From: a bacterium
GTDB taxonomy: Bacteria > Electryoneota > RPQS01
Direction of reading: 5' to 3'
DNA: 20,587 bases
NCBI GenBank assembly: GCA_028711875.1
Contig: JAQTRJ010000002.1
Location: forward strand, 1 to 20,587
The position numbers and the translations under genes were made by a program. This document shows, one piece after another, positions 4,594 to 13,628 of this stretch. Position 1 is the first letter of the stretch; the number at the start of each line of letters is the position of its first letter. The notes beneath the pieces are model-generated. The model had not been told where the DNA came from. It did not search any database and saw only the letters and a list, made by a program, of their open reading frames with translations.

Positions 4594-6288
4594 ATGAATT
4601 CCCGACTGCCTAATCTACTCCTTAACAACGGCATCATCAATCAGGAGCAATTCCTTCTCTTCAAATCGAGGCAGAAGGACTCCGGCAACTCGGTGGTGAC
4701 GGAGCTCTGCAAACTTGGAGTGGTGAATGAAGATCAAATCGCCAGCTTTTTAGCGAGCTACTACGACATGCCGGTGGTGGATTTGGGCGGGATCGAGGTG
4801 CCGGAAGCGGTTCGCAAACTGCTCTCGCCGGAGTTCATTCAAAAGCATCAAGTGCTGGCGATTCAGCGGAACGGAAAGACGCTGCAGGTAGCGCTGGTGG
4901 ATCCGAGCATTGATTTCGTCGTCGAGGATATCAAGTTCATCACCGGACTCAACGTGCAGCCGGCGATCTCGACCGAGACGCAGTTTTTGCGGGCGATCGA
5001 GACGCACTATCATCTCGGCGGCACGCTGGACAAGATTCTGAAGGATATCGGCGACGACGTGGCGGCCGAGGTGATTCAGGACGCCGCCGACGCCGAAGCC
5101 GACAAGCTCAAGGAAGACATTGAGGCGGCGCCGGTCGTCAAGCTGCTCGACGGGGTGATCTCGGACGCGGTGCACAAGGGCGCGTCGGATATTCATATTG
5201 AGCCGTATGAGAATCAGCTGCGGATTCGCTTCCGCGTGGACGGCATGCTGACCGAAGTGATGTCGCCGCCGTATCACATGCGGAACGCGCTGATTTCGCG
5301 CGCGAAGATCATGGCGAATCTCAATATCGCCGAGCGTCGCGTTCCGCAGGACGGTCACATCAAGATGCGGTTGTCGGATCGCACGATTGACCTGCGCGTG
5401 TCCACGCTGCCGACGCTGTTCGGAGAAAAAGTGGTGATGCGAATCCTCGATAAAACGAACCTGACTCTGGACCTGACCACATTCGGATTCGAGGAGAAAG
5501 CGCTGGCCGATTTCGAGCGCGCGATCCGGCTTCCGTTCGGCATGCTGCTGGTGACGGGGCCGACCGGATCGGGGAAGACGACGACGCTCTACAGCGTGCT
5601 CTCGAAAATAAACGTGCCGACGGTGAATACGATGAGCGCGGAAGACCCGGTGGAGTACAACTTCTCGGGCTTGAATCAGGTGCTGGTCAGGGAAGAGGTC
5701 GGTTTGACGTTCGCGTCGGCGCTGCGGGCGTTCCTCCGGCAGGACCCCGACATCATCATGATCGGCGAGATTCGCGATCTGGAGACGGCCTCGATTGCAG
5801 TGCGGGCGGCGCTGACCGGACACTTGGTGCTCTCGACGCTGCACACCAACTCGGCGGCGGCGACGATTTCCCGTCTCGTGGACATGGGAGTGGAGCGATT
5901 CTTGGTGTCGTCCTCGCTGACGCTGGTGGTGGCGCAGCGATTGATTCGAAAAATATGCAGCAAATGCAAGACCGAAGCCGAGATTCATCCCGAGGCTTTT
6001 CGCGAACTCGGACTCGATCCGGACGCTCTGAAGAAGCACACGTTCTATCGCGGCGCGGGCTGCGTCGAGTGCAACAATACGGGTTATCGGGGCCGGACGG
6101 GAATCTATGAGGTCATGCCGATCACGCCGAAGATTCGGACGATGATTCTGGACGGCAGGACCACGACGGACCTGGAAGCGGCGGCGGCGGAGGAGGGAAT
6201 GCTGACGCTGCGGATAGGGGCCATTAAGAAATTCGAACGCGGAATCACGACAATCGAAGAAGTGCTCCGCGTGACCGGAGATATTTAG
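4594..6288 (+). CDS. pilB: Type IV pilus extension ATPase PilB
   Basis: The protein has 564 aa, normal for PilB/GspE. An N-terminal MshEN-type region (about 1-140) is followed by the PAS-like N2 part and a RecA-like motor. Visible motifs are Walker A GPTGSGKT (322-329), the Asp box EDPVEY (350-355), Walker B around DPDIIMIGEIRD (384-395), and the His box TGHLVLSTLHTN (408-419). The tetracysteine zinc site is C455/C458 with C490/C493. The enzyme hydrolyses ATP at the cytoplasmic face to drive pilin polymerisation through PilC. The type IV pilus reading rather than type II secretion rests on adjacent pilT, pilC, pilS/R and a pilin. No clear Shine-Dalgarno precedes the ATG, but the N terminus (LLLNNGIINQEQF) is the expected family start. 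It heads the operon. Confidence 0.95.
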   Translation: MNSRLPNLLLNNGIINQEQFLLFKSRQKDSGNSVVTELCKLGVVNEDQIASFLASYYDMPVVDLGGIEVPEAVRKLLSPEFIQKHQVLAIQRNGKTLQVALVDPSIDFVVEDIKFITGLNVQPAISTETQFLRAIETHYHLGGTLDKILKDIGDDVAAEVIQDAADAEADKLKEDIEAAPVVKLLDGVISDAVHKGASDIHIEPYENQLRIRFRVDGMLTEVMSPPYHMRNALISRAKIMANLNIAERRVPQDGHIKMRLSDRTIDLRVSTLPTLFGEKVVMRILDKTNLTLDLTTFGFEEKALADFERAIRLPFGMLLVTGPTGSGKTTTLYSVLSKINVPTVNTMSAEDPVEYNFSGLNQVLVREEVGLTFASALRAFLRQDPDIIMIGEIRDLETASIAVRAALTGHLVLSTLHTNSAAATISRLVDMGVERFLVSSSLTLVVAQRLIRKICSKCKTEAEIHPEAFRELGLDPDALKKHTFYRGAGCVECNNTGYRGRTGIYEVMPITPKIRTMILDGRTTTDLEAAAAEEGMLTLRIGAIKKFERGITTIEEVLRVTGDI

Positions 6289-6301
6289 CCAACGGTGACT
6301 C

Positions 6302-7219
6302 ATGAGGAGCAGACTCCCCCTCTTTCTGAATTCGCTCACGCTCGAGGAGCTGTTGTACCTCGATCAAGAGGTGGATCGCCACACCGAGCGTTACCGCCGG
6401 CACTATTCGGTGTTGGCGGTGCAAACGGATAAGCCGGTTTTGCGAGCGGAGAACGCAGCGGACCTGAATCGGTTTGCCCGCGACGTGCGGCGCTACGTGC
6501 TCGCCAGCGCGGCGCAGGGCGTCGGCGCGGTGCTCAGATTTTCGCCGGAAGTGAGCATCGTGTTGTTTCACAGCGTGGCCGACGCGGCGAAAGGTTCGGC
6601 GGCGCTGCTGAGCGCGCTTCCCGAGCTGAACGGCCGCTACGGCAATCCCACGCTGAGGTTTGCGGTGAAAATGGGCTTGGCCACGGGCTTGGACACGCTG
6701 GCTCCGGGTTCACCGCGCAGCGTCCGCCGCTCGTCTTTGGTGCCGCGCGCGAGCGGACTTGCGCTGCGCAGCGCACCGAACTCGCTGTTCATGGACGACG
6801 CCAGCTATGCGGAATGGCCCGAGCGGCATTCCGTCGTGCCGGCTCCGTTCGACGCGGAGGGTCAACCGGTCTATCGCGTGATTCCGGGAATCTTCGGGAG
6901 CGGCAAAGAGCGCTACGACAACGAGGCGCTGATGACGTATTTGAAGCAGGTGGCGGCGCGCGACATCACCACGTTGAAATACAACATGGAGCGGCTGCCT
7001 GGGAGCGACGGAGACTACGGCGATTCGAAGGGAAGCGCGGTGGAACTCACTTTGGAAGCCTACGATCCGGAACAGGCCCGCAATCGCGTGTTCAAAGAAA
7101 AGATTGATCCGCGGGATTTTGCGGATCGGATGGACGTGATCAAGAGAATCGTGAACTCGATGGGATTGGCGATGGTCCGGCTGAGTCAGGACGTCGTTGG
7201 TCCCGAAGGATCGGAATAG
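6302..7219 (+). CDS. Degenerate class III nucleotide cyclase-like protein between pilB and pilT
   Basis: The protein has 305 aa and no signal peptide or membrane segment. Residues about 33-195 follow the order of a class III cyclase homology domain. A beta strand with HYSVLAVQTD (34-43) is followed by VGAVLRFSPEVSIVLFHSVADAAKGSAALLSAL (74-106; a long run given here only as positions 74-93 plus 94-106), where cyclases have the GDxxxAxF strand and the ADA helix. Then come LRFAVKMGLATG (118-129), the equivalent of the LRVGIHTG strand, and LVPRASGLALRSAPNSLFMD (146-165), the equivalent of the NLAARLE helix and IxVSE strand. The two metal-binding Asp residues are not in place, so catalysis is unlikely. 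The C-terminal 110 residues are charged and unrecognised. A role as a nucleotide-sensing or motor-modulating factor in the pil operon is inference. It starts 13 nt after pilB and ends 18 nt before pilT. The cyclase reading is from pattern alone. Confidence 0.7.
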   Translation: MRSRLPLFLNSLTLEELLYLDQEVDRHTERYRRHYSVLAVQTDKPVLRAENAADLNRFARDVRRYVLASAAQGVGAVLRFSPEVSIVLFHSVADAAKGSAALLSALPELNGRYGNPTLRFAVKMGLATGLDTLAPGSPRSVRRSSLVPRASGLALRSAPNSLFMDDASYAEWPERHSVVPAPFDAEGQPVYRVIPGIFGSGKERYDNEALMTYLKQVAARDITTLKYNMERLPGSDGDYGDSKGSAVELTLEAYDPEQARNRVFKEKIDPRDFADRMDVIKRIVNSMGLAMVRLSQDVVGPEGSE

Positions 7220-7237
7220 CCAAGCGCAGGAGCCTCG

Positions 7238-8353
7238 ATGAGACTGGACATTCGCATGCTGCTCAGTGAGCTGATCGAAGCGCGGGGGAGCGATCTTCAT
7301 CTGGCCGCCAACAGTCCGCCGCGGATTCGGGTGGATCAACAGATCATCGCGCTGAAATACGATCCGCTTCCTTCGGAGCAATGCAAGAGCCTCGCCTACA
7401 GCATTCTCACCGACAAGCAGCAGAAGAAGCTGGAGATGGATCTTGAGGTGGACTTCGCGTTCGGGATTGACGGGCTCTCGCGATTCCGCGGCAACGTCTT
7501 TTTTCAGCGCGGGTCGCTGACCACGGTGATCCGGGCGATTCCGTTCAAGATTCCAACGGTGGAGCAACTGAAGCTGCCGAAAATCTGCCAGACGTTTCCG
7601 ACGAAGCCGAAGGGGCTGGTCCTGGTGACCGGACCGACGGGATCGGGAAAATCCACCACGCTGGCGTCGATCGTGGATCGGATCAACTCCGAGCGGCCGG
7701 TGCACATCATCACCATCGAAGATCCGGTGGAGTACGTCCACACCCACAAGCAGGCGATCGTGAATCAGCGCGAGGTGGGGGCCGACACGAAGAGTTTCGC
7801 GACGGCGCTGAAGTACGTGCTGCGGCAGGACCCGGACGTGATTATGGTCGGTGAGATGCGCGATCTGGAGACGATTCAGGCGGCGTTGACGGCGGCGGAG
7901 ACGGGACACCTCGTGTTTGCGACGCTTCACACGAACTCGGCGACGGAATCGGTCAACCGGATTATTGACGTGTTTCCACCGCATCAGCAGGGGCAGGTGC
8001 GGGCGCAGCTCTCGATGACGCTGGAAGCGGTGGTGACGCAGAAACTGCTGCCGCGCAAGGCGGGGGGCGGTGTGGTGCTGGCGGCGGAGGTGATGATCTG
8101 CACTCCGGCGATTCGCGCACTGGTTCGCGAGAATAAGGTCCATGAAATGTACGGCGTGCTGCAGGTCTCGCAGAAGTACGGCATGCTCACGCTCAATATG
8201 TCGCTGCACGATCTGGTGACGACCGGGCAGGTGTCTCAGGAGCGCGCGCTGCTGACCTCGAATCTTCCCGAGGAACTGGAGCGGATGCTGGGGATCGCGC
8301 GCAGCGGTCCGGGCGACCGGGCGCGCGTGCTGGCGGGACGAGTCGGGCGATAG
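7238..8353 (+). CDS. pilT: Type IV pilus retraction ATPase PilT
   Basis: The protein has 371 aa, in the normal range. GCAGGAG lies 5 nt before the ATG. Motifs in order: GSDLHL (17-22) of the N-terminal PAS-like domain, Walker A GPTGSGKS (132-139), Asp box EDPVEY (161-166), Walker B RQDPDVIMVGEMRDLET (196-212), and His box ETGHLVFATLHTNSA (221-235). The signature AIRALVREN (291-299) distinguishes PilT from PilB. The hexamer disassembles pili and drives twitching motility, phage sensitivity and DNA uptake. It is co-directional with its neighbours, with 24 nt to pilC, so it belongs to the same operon. Confidence 0.95.
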   Translation: MRLDIRMLLSELIEARGSDLHLAANSPPRIRVDQQIIALKYDPLPSEQCKSLAYSILTDKQQKKLEMDLEVDFAFGIDGLSRFRGNVFFQRGSLTTVIRAIPFKIPTVEQLKLPKICQTFPTKPKGLVLVTGPTGSGKSTTLASIVDRINSERPVHIITIEDPVEYVHTHKQAIVNQREVGADTKSFATALKYVLRQDPDVIMVGEMRDLETIQAALTAAETGHLVFATLHTNSATESVNRIIDVFPPHQQGQVRAQLSMTLEAVVTQKLLPRKAGGGVVLAAEVMICTPAIRALVRENKVHEMYGVLQVSQKYGMLTLNMSLHDLVTTGQVSQERALLTSNLPEELERMLGIARSGPGDRARVLAGRVGR

Positions 8354-8377
8354 AAATCAACACAGGCAGGAATCATC

Positions 8378-9580
8378 ATGCCGGTATTCGTTTATCAAGG
8401 CCGCACCAGCGGCGCGCGGAGCGTGACCGGGGAGATTGACGCGCGCGACAAGCAGGACGCGATCTCCAAGCTGCGGCAGCGGCGGATCGTGGTGGCGGAC
8501 GTGCGCACGAAGCCGCGCGATCTGGCGGTGGGCGGACTGCAGCGGAGAGTCGGGGTCAAAGACCTGAAGATTTTCGCGCGGCTATTCGGAACGATGGTCA
8601 ACGCCGGACTGCCGATTGACATGTGTCTGCAGATTCTGGCCGAGCAGACGAAGAACGTCGTGTTCAAGAAGGCGATCCTCGACGTGCATAACTCCGTGTC
8701 GGGCGGCGCCTCGCTGGCGGACGCGCTGTCCAAGCATAAGAAGGTCTTCGACGGTCTGTTCGTCCATATGGTCGAGGCGGGCGAGGCGGGCGGCGCGCTG
8801 GCGATGGTGTTTCAGCGGCTCGCCAGCTATCTGGAAAAGGCCGACGCGCTCAAGCGCAAGGTCAAGGGCGCGATGATCTATCCGACGGTGATCGCGTGCG
8901 TGGCGATTGGCGCGACGATTTTCATGCTGATTAAAGTGATTCCGGTGTTCGCGAAGATGTTCCACGATTTGGGCGCGGAGCTTCCGGCACCGACGCGGAT
9001 CGTGATGGCGATTTCGGAGATATTGCAGCGCACGTTTCTGCCCGGTCTGGGCATTCTGATCGTGCTCCTGTTCATCTTTCGTCGGTGGCATCGCACGGAA
9101 CGCGGCAAGATGGCGGTGGATCGCTTTCTTCTGAAGATGCCGGTGATCGGCGGCGTGATCCGCAAGACGGCAATCGCGCGCTTCAGCCGGACGTTGGGCG
9201 TGCTGATCTCGTCGGGTGTACCGATTCTGCACGCGCTCGACATCACCGCGAAGACGTCGGGAAACATGGTGATTCAGCAGGCGATTGAACGGGTGCGCAA
9301 ATCCATTTCCGAGGGGAAAAATATCACGGTTCCGCTGGGCGAAAGCGGCGTGTTTCCGTCCATGGTCGTGCAACTGGTGGCGGTGGGCGAACAGACCGGA
9401 CGACTGGCGGAGATGCTGGGTAAGATCGCCGACTTCTACGATGAGGAAGTGGACGCGGCCGTGTCCGCGATGACGTCGCTGATCGAGCCGGTGGTGATCG
9501 TGCTCATGGGCGGCGTGATCGGCGGCATGTTGATCGCGATGTACCTGCCGATGTTCGACATGATCGGCGCGATCAAGTAG
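8378..9580 (+). CDS. pilC: Type IV pilus inner-membrane platform protein PilC
   Basis: The protein has 400 aa, typical for PilC/GspF. Two T2SSF domains are visible, at about 65-190 and 268-392. Each has the pattern of a helical cytoplasmic bundle (FARLFGTMVNAGLPIDMCLQ; FSRTLGVLISSGVPILHALD) followed by a hydrophobic helix. Membrane segments lie near 167-190, 214-232 and 372-395. The N-terminal VYQGRTSGARSVTGEIDA is the usual PilC start. PilC couples the PilB and PilT motors to pilin insertion. CAGGAA precedes the ATG. The gene is followed 7 nt later by the pilS-like gene. Confidence 0.95.
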   Translation: MPVFVYQGRTSGARSVTGEIDARDKQDAISKLRQRRIVVADVRTKPRDLAVGGLQRRVGVKDLKIFARLFGTMVNAGLPIDMCLQILAEQTKNVVFKKAILDVHNSVSGGASLADALSKHKKVFDGLFVHMVEAGEAGGALAMVFQRLASYLEKADALKRKVKGAMIYPTVIACVAIGATIFMLIKVIPVFAKMFHDLGAELPAPTRIVMAISEILQRTFLPGLGILIVLLFIFRRWHRTERGKMAVDRFLLKMPVIGGVIRKTAIARFSRTLGVLISSGVPILHALDITAKTSGNMVIQQAIERVRKSISEGKNITVPLGESGVFPSMVVQLVAVGEQTGRLAEMLGKIADFYDEEVDAAVSAMTSLIEPVVIVLMGGVIGGMLIAMYLPMFDMIGAIK

Positions 9581-9587
9581 GTGGGCC

Positions 9588-11132
9588 ATGCGGCTTATTT
9601 TCGAAACGAAGCGCAACTTCTCCACGTTTCTGGCGGCGCGGCTGATTTTCGTGACCGTGCTGCTCGGTTTGGCGGTGATATTCCGTCCCACCGGACAGAG
9701 CGCGGCTCCGTACATCGTCTTGCTGACGGCGAACGTGCTGCTCAGTCTGGGATGCTGGGAGTGGTTCCGGCGGCGGCAACTGTCCGCGGCGCTGCGGTGG
9801 GTGGTGCTCACGGGCGCGGTGTTCCTGGACACGCTGGCGCTGCGCTACACGGGCGGCGCGGAGAGCGAGTTCGTCTTTCTCTACTTTTTCTCGATCGGTT
9901 CGGCGGGTCTGCTGACCGGATTAGCCGGGAGTTTGTGGACGGCGATTCTGGCCTCGGCGGGATTGGTGTGGCTGTTCGCGCAGGAGTCGCCGGGTTATTT
10001 GCAGCAGCACGGATTTCCGGCGTTGTTCTACGCGGTGAATTTCGTGCTGACGGCGCTGCTCACGTCGTACGTGTACGCGCGGTTTCGCGAGCGCGAGCGC
10101 AGCCACGTGCGGACGCTCGGCGAACTGGAGCAGATGCGGCTGGACACGCAGACGATTCTCGATTCGCTGAATACCGGAGTGCTGGTGCTGGATTCCGGGC
10201 GGCGGGTGTTGTACTCGAATCCGGCGGGGCGTCAGATTTTGGGATTTCCCGGCGACGCGTCGGCGGCGGACGTCCACGAGCTGCTGGGAACCGGTTCTCC
10301 GCTCGGCGAGGCGGTGGGAGAATTCCTGGAGGAGCAGACGGGCGAGACGCGGCGCGAGATCGAGTTCAGCGTGGACGGCAAACCGCGTCCGATCGGCTTC
10401 ACCAGTTCGCCGCTTTTGGACGTGGCGGGCGAGCGGCGCGGGAGCATCATTTTATTCAGCGACTTGACGCGGGTCAAGGAGGCGGAGCGCGCCGACCGGG
10501 AACGAGATCGTTTGGCGGCGATCGGCATGCTGTCGCGCGATCTTGCGCACGCGATCCGCAATCCGCTGGCGACGGTGCGGGGCAGCGTGGAGATGATTGA
10601 GCAGAGCGATTTGAATCTGGGCAACGCCGGGGCCTATCTCAATCTGGCGCTGCGGGAGTCGGACCGGTTGAACAATCTGCTGCGGGATTTCCTGACATTC
10701 GCTCATGTGCAGGCTCCGAATCGGACGCCGGGAGACTTGGCGGCGACCATCCGTCATTCCTTGGCGGAGAGTTCGATGAGCGAAGCGGTGCGGGACGAGC
10801 TGCCCGAGCATCTCGACGCGATCTTCGATTCGGATCAAATCGGTCTGGCGATTCACGCGATTCTTCTTTCATTGGCGGAGTGGTCGGAGGGGAAAGGCGA
10901 AATCCAAATCGGATGCAATCCGGTCAAACCGAGCAGTGTTCGATTTCTATTGACGAAAAAAGAGCTGGCGGCGGACATTTGTGAGGCGGTGTTTCGGCCG
11001 TTTTCGGGAGTCCAACGACTGCCCAACGCGTTTGCACTGCCGACCGCCCTGCGCGCCGTCCACGCCCATGGTGGCGAATTGACTCTTCATACCGAGCCGG
11101 GGACGGGCACCTGGTTCGAATTAGCCCTATAG
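9588..11132 (+). CDS. pilS: PilS-like sensor histidine kinase with a degenerate ATP-binding domain
   Basis: The protein has 514 aa. About six hydrophobic segments fill residues 14-165, as in PilS. A PAS domain follows (about 182-295), with ILDSLNTGVLVLDSGRRVLY, then a HisKA domain with the phospho-acceptor box DLAHAIRNPLATVRG (318-332; H321). The C-terminal HATPase region is recognisable only at its ends, FRPFSG (469-474) and VHAHGGELTLHTEPGTGTWF (491-510). The N box lacks its Asn (IHAILLSLAEW, 422-432), the DxGxG motif is absent around 452-462, and the GLGL motif is replaced by AFALPTAL. The frame is continuous, so this is not a sequencing shift. In Myxococcus and Pseudomonas PilS phosphorylates PilR; here kinase activity is doubtful. 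AGGTGG precedes the ATG, 7 nt after pilC. Confidence 0.85.
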   Translation: MRLIFETKRNFSTFLAARLIFVTVLLGLAVIFRPTGQSAAPYIVLLTANVLLSLGCWEWFRRRQLSAALRWVVLTGAVFLDTLALRYTGGAESEFVFLYFFSIGSAGLLTGLAGSLWTAILASAGLVWLFAQESPGYLQQHGFPALFYAVNFVLTALLTSYVYARFRERERSHVRTLGELEQMRLDTQTILDSLNTGVLVLDSGRRVLYSNPAGRQILGFPGDASAADVHELLGTGSPLGEAVGEFLEEQTGETRREIEFSVDGKPRPIGFTSSPLLDVAGERRGSIILFSDLTRVKEAERADRERDRLAAIGMLSRDLAHAIRNPLATVRGSVEMIEQSDLNLGNAGAYLNLALRESDRLNNLLRDFLTFAHVQAPNRTPGDLAATIRHSLAESSMSEAVRDELPEHLDAIFDSDQIGLAIHAILLSLAEWSEGKGEIQIGCNPVKPSSVRFLLTKKELAADICEAVFRPFSGVQRLPNAFALPTALRAVHAHGGELTLHTEPGTGTWFELAL

Positions 11133-11139
11133 TACGATT

Positions 11140-12507
<1,368 letters not shown>

Positions 12508-12538
12508 GCGGATTAGCGAGGCACGCGGCGAGGTCATT

Positions 12539-12554
12539 TGCAAACATCGTTGCA
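12539..12554. promoter_or_regulatory. Candidate activator-binding dyad upstream of the pilin promoter
   Basis: TGCAA-N6-TTGCA is centred about 130 bp upstream of the predicted pilin start, within the range of sigma54 enhancer sites. It resembles TGCAAAC-GTTTGCA at 13604-13617. Confidence 0.35.
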
Positions 12555-12651
12555 GAACGCGGCACAAAGGAAACACACAAAGGGTCAGGAGTTCCGGGAC
12601 GCAATGAGCGAAAGAACGTATTTATAAGGTGTTATCAAAAATCGGCGAACA

Positions 12652-12667
12652 TGGCACAACTGTTGCC
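12652..12667 (+). promoter_or_regulatory. Sigma54 (-24/-12) promoter of the pilin gene
   Basis: TGGCACAACTGTTGCC holds TGGCAC, five bases, then TTGC, an exact match to the conserved -24/-12 elements with correct spacing. The predicted start near 12677 gives a leader of about 50 nt. The adjacent PilR is the likely activator. Confidence 0.88.
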
Positions 12668-12730
12668 AAAGCTCTCATGTGGAAAAACAGAAAACCATTA
12701 AGCCAAGATAACCTGTCTGGAGGAGAAATG

Positions 12731-13147
12731 ATGAAAGCCATGCGCAAGAGAACCGGCAAGGGATTCACCCTGATCGAGTTGCTGGTCGTGATCGTGATTA
12801 TCGGTATTCTGGCCGCCGTGGCCGTGCCGCGGTTCATGGGCGCTCAGGATCGTGCCCGCGTGGGTGCGGCTCGCGCCGATCTGGACCAGTTCCGTCAGGC
12901 CCTGGGAATGTACGAGATTGACTACGCAGATTATCCGGCCGCGTTCACGCTGGCCACCGCGCCGACGGTGCTCGTGGATCCGCAGGGCAATCCGTATATG
13001 TCGCTGCCCTCGGGAACGAATTTCGCGGCCAACAGTTTCGCGTACACTTACGACGGCGCGTCCAGCCCGACCAGCTATCAGGTTCGGGTGACCTGTCTGG
13101 ACAACGCGGGAACGGTGCTGACAGCCTCACCGGACGGCGTGCAGTAG
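12731..13147 (+). CDS. pilA: Type IV pilin / GspG-like major pilin precursor
   Basis: The precursor has 138 aa. GGAGGAG (12719-12725) favours the ATG at 12731 over the adjacent in-frame ATG at 12728, by spacing. A short basic leader (MKAMRKRTGKG) ends in Gly11, the prepilin peptidase site. The mature protein starts FTLIELLVVIVIIGILAAVA, with Glu at +5, which is needed for assembly. The helix continues through ARADLDQFRQALGMYEIDY, the GspG-like pattern, and the C-terminal half is a short beta domain with a single Cys, so no disulfide loop. The mature length of about 127 aa fits a short pilin. Adjacency to pilR and a sigma54 promoter points to the structural pilin rather than a type II secretion pseudopilin, though fold and motif cannot exclude the latter. 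A terminator follows, so it is monocistronic. Confidence 0.9.
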   Translation: MKAMRKRTGKGFTLIELLVVIVIIGILAAVAVPRFMGAQDRARVGAARADLDQFRQALGMYEIDYADYPAAFTLATAPTVLVDPQGNPYMSLPSGTNFAANSFAYTYDGASSPTSYQVRVTCLDNAGTVLTASPDGVQ

Positions 13148-13204
13148 TGCCGCGTTCGGCGGTCTGAGCGGCTTGCAGATTGCAAAGCAAGCGCGCGAAC
13201 TATC

Positions 13205-13237
13205 AGCCCCCGGCTTGATGCCGGGGGCTGCGTTTTT
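13205..13237 (+). terminator. Rho-independent terminator of the pilin gene
   Basis: AGCCCCCGGC (13205-13214) pairs perfectly with GCCGGGGGCT (13220-13229), loop TTGAT, followed by TTTTT at 13233-13237. It lies 58 nt past the pilin stop. Confidence 0.93.
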
Positions 13238-13499
13238 ATGCTCTTTTCAAATGGAGCGGGCTGCGCGCGTGGAAGGGGTGACTCTGGAGAGTCACCACCG
13301 AGGTGTAGCAATCATCGGATTCGCACAGCCATTCGGCGCGAACTCGGCTCGGCGACGGCGCAGATTCATGCGGCATAATGAAAGCGCACGGCAGTGCAGC
13401 GCAACGGAAATTCCGGCCGGGCGAGGACGCACGGCTCGGCGATGCTCCCAAGATCGCTGGCCAGAGTCATATTACCTGCGCGGCAATTTGCTCCATAAT

Positions 13500-13519
13500 C
13501 TCCGCATTACTTTGCGGAG
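13500..13519. promoter_or_regulatory. Upstream dyad 1 (CTCCGCA-N6-TGCGGAG)
   Basis: A 7-bp perfect inverted repeat centred about 108 bp upstream of the predicted start of the regulator-adhesin transcript. It shares the half-site CCGCA with dyad 2, and the centres are 43 bp apart, close to four helical turns. Candidate enhancer site for an NtrC-type activator. Confidence 0.45.
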
Positions 13520-13546
13520 GATTCCCATCAAATCATCCGCCGGACT

Positions 13547-13558
13547 CCGCAATTGCGG
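13547..13558. promoter_or_regulatory. Upstream dyad 2 (CCGCAATTGCGG)
   Basis: A 12-bp perfect palindrome centred about 65 bp upstream of the predicted start. It has the same CCGCA/TGCGG half-sites as dyad 1, but 2 nt apart instead of 6. Confidence 0.4.
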
Positions 13559-13591
13559 TTGGCACTTGACGTTGCATCGGATTGCATAGCA

Positions 13592-13607
13592 TGGCATAAG
13601 GCTTGCA
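13592..13607 (+). promoter_or_regulatory. Sigma54 (-24/-12) promoter of the second regulator and adhesin
   Basis: TGGCATAAGGCTTGCA holds TGGCA and TTGCA at exact -24/-12 spacing; only the sixth base deviates from consensus. The start near 13618 lies 11 nt before the ATG at 13629 and about 41 nt before the alternative ATG at 13659. A 14-bp palindrome TGCAAACGTTTGCA (13604-13617) overlaps the -12 element. Confidence 0.75.
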
Positions 13608-13628
13608 AACGTTTGCAGCGACCACCCG

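Larger units (their letters stand above)
13238..13628. other. Long non-coding stretch between the pilin and the second regulator
   Basis: No convincing gene lies in these 391 nt; open frames here lack ribosome binding sites and family features, and one overlaps the terminator. It contains a perfect 8-bp hairpin GGTGACTC/GAGTCACC (13277-13296), two CCGCA/TGCGG dyads (13500-13519 and 13547-13558), and a sigma54 promoter at the right end. The first 250 nt remain unexplained. Confidence 0.6.

Noticed and set aside
4750..6339. Minus-strand frame of 529 aa
   Set aside because: Shadow of pilB in GC-rich codons; Arg/His-rich composition with no domain.
6710..8209. Minus-strand frame of 499 aa
   Set aside because: Shadow of the cyclase-like gene and pilT, with the same Arg/His-rich composition.
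9581..10600. Plus-strand frame of 339 aa starting at the pilC end
   Set aside because: Out of frame with the PilS-like protein, which has all recognisable domains; Gly/Arg-rich shadow.
13277..13320. Glycine or c-di-GMP riboswitch
   Set aside because: Short matches such as GGAGAG and ACCGAGG occur, but the required helices between them are missing.
13560..13576. TGGCAC-N6-TTGC as a sigma54 promoter
   Set aside because: The spacing is one base too long for -24/-12; the element at 13592-13607 has correct spacing.
13173..13589. Plus-strand frame of 138 aa after the pilin
   Set aside because: It crosses the pilin terminator and the regulatory dyads, has no ribosome binding site and resembles no protein.
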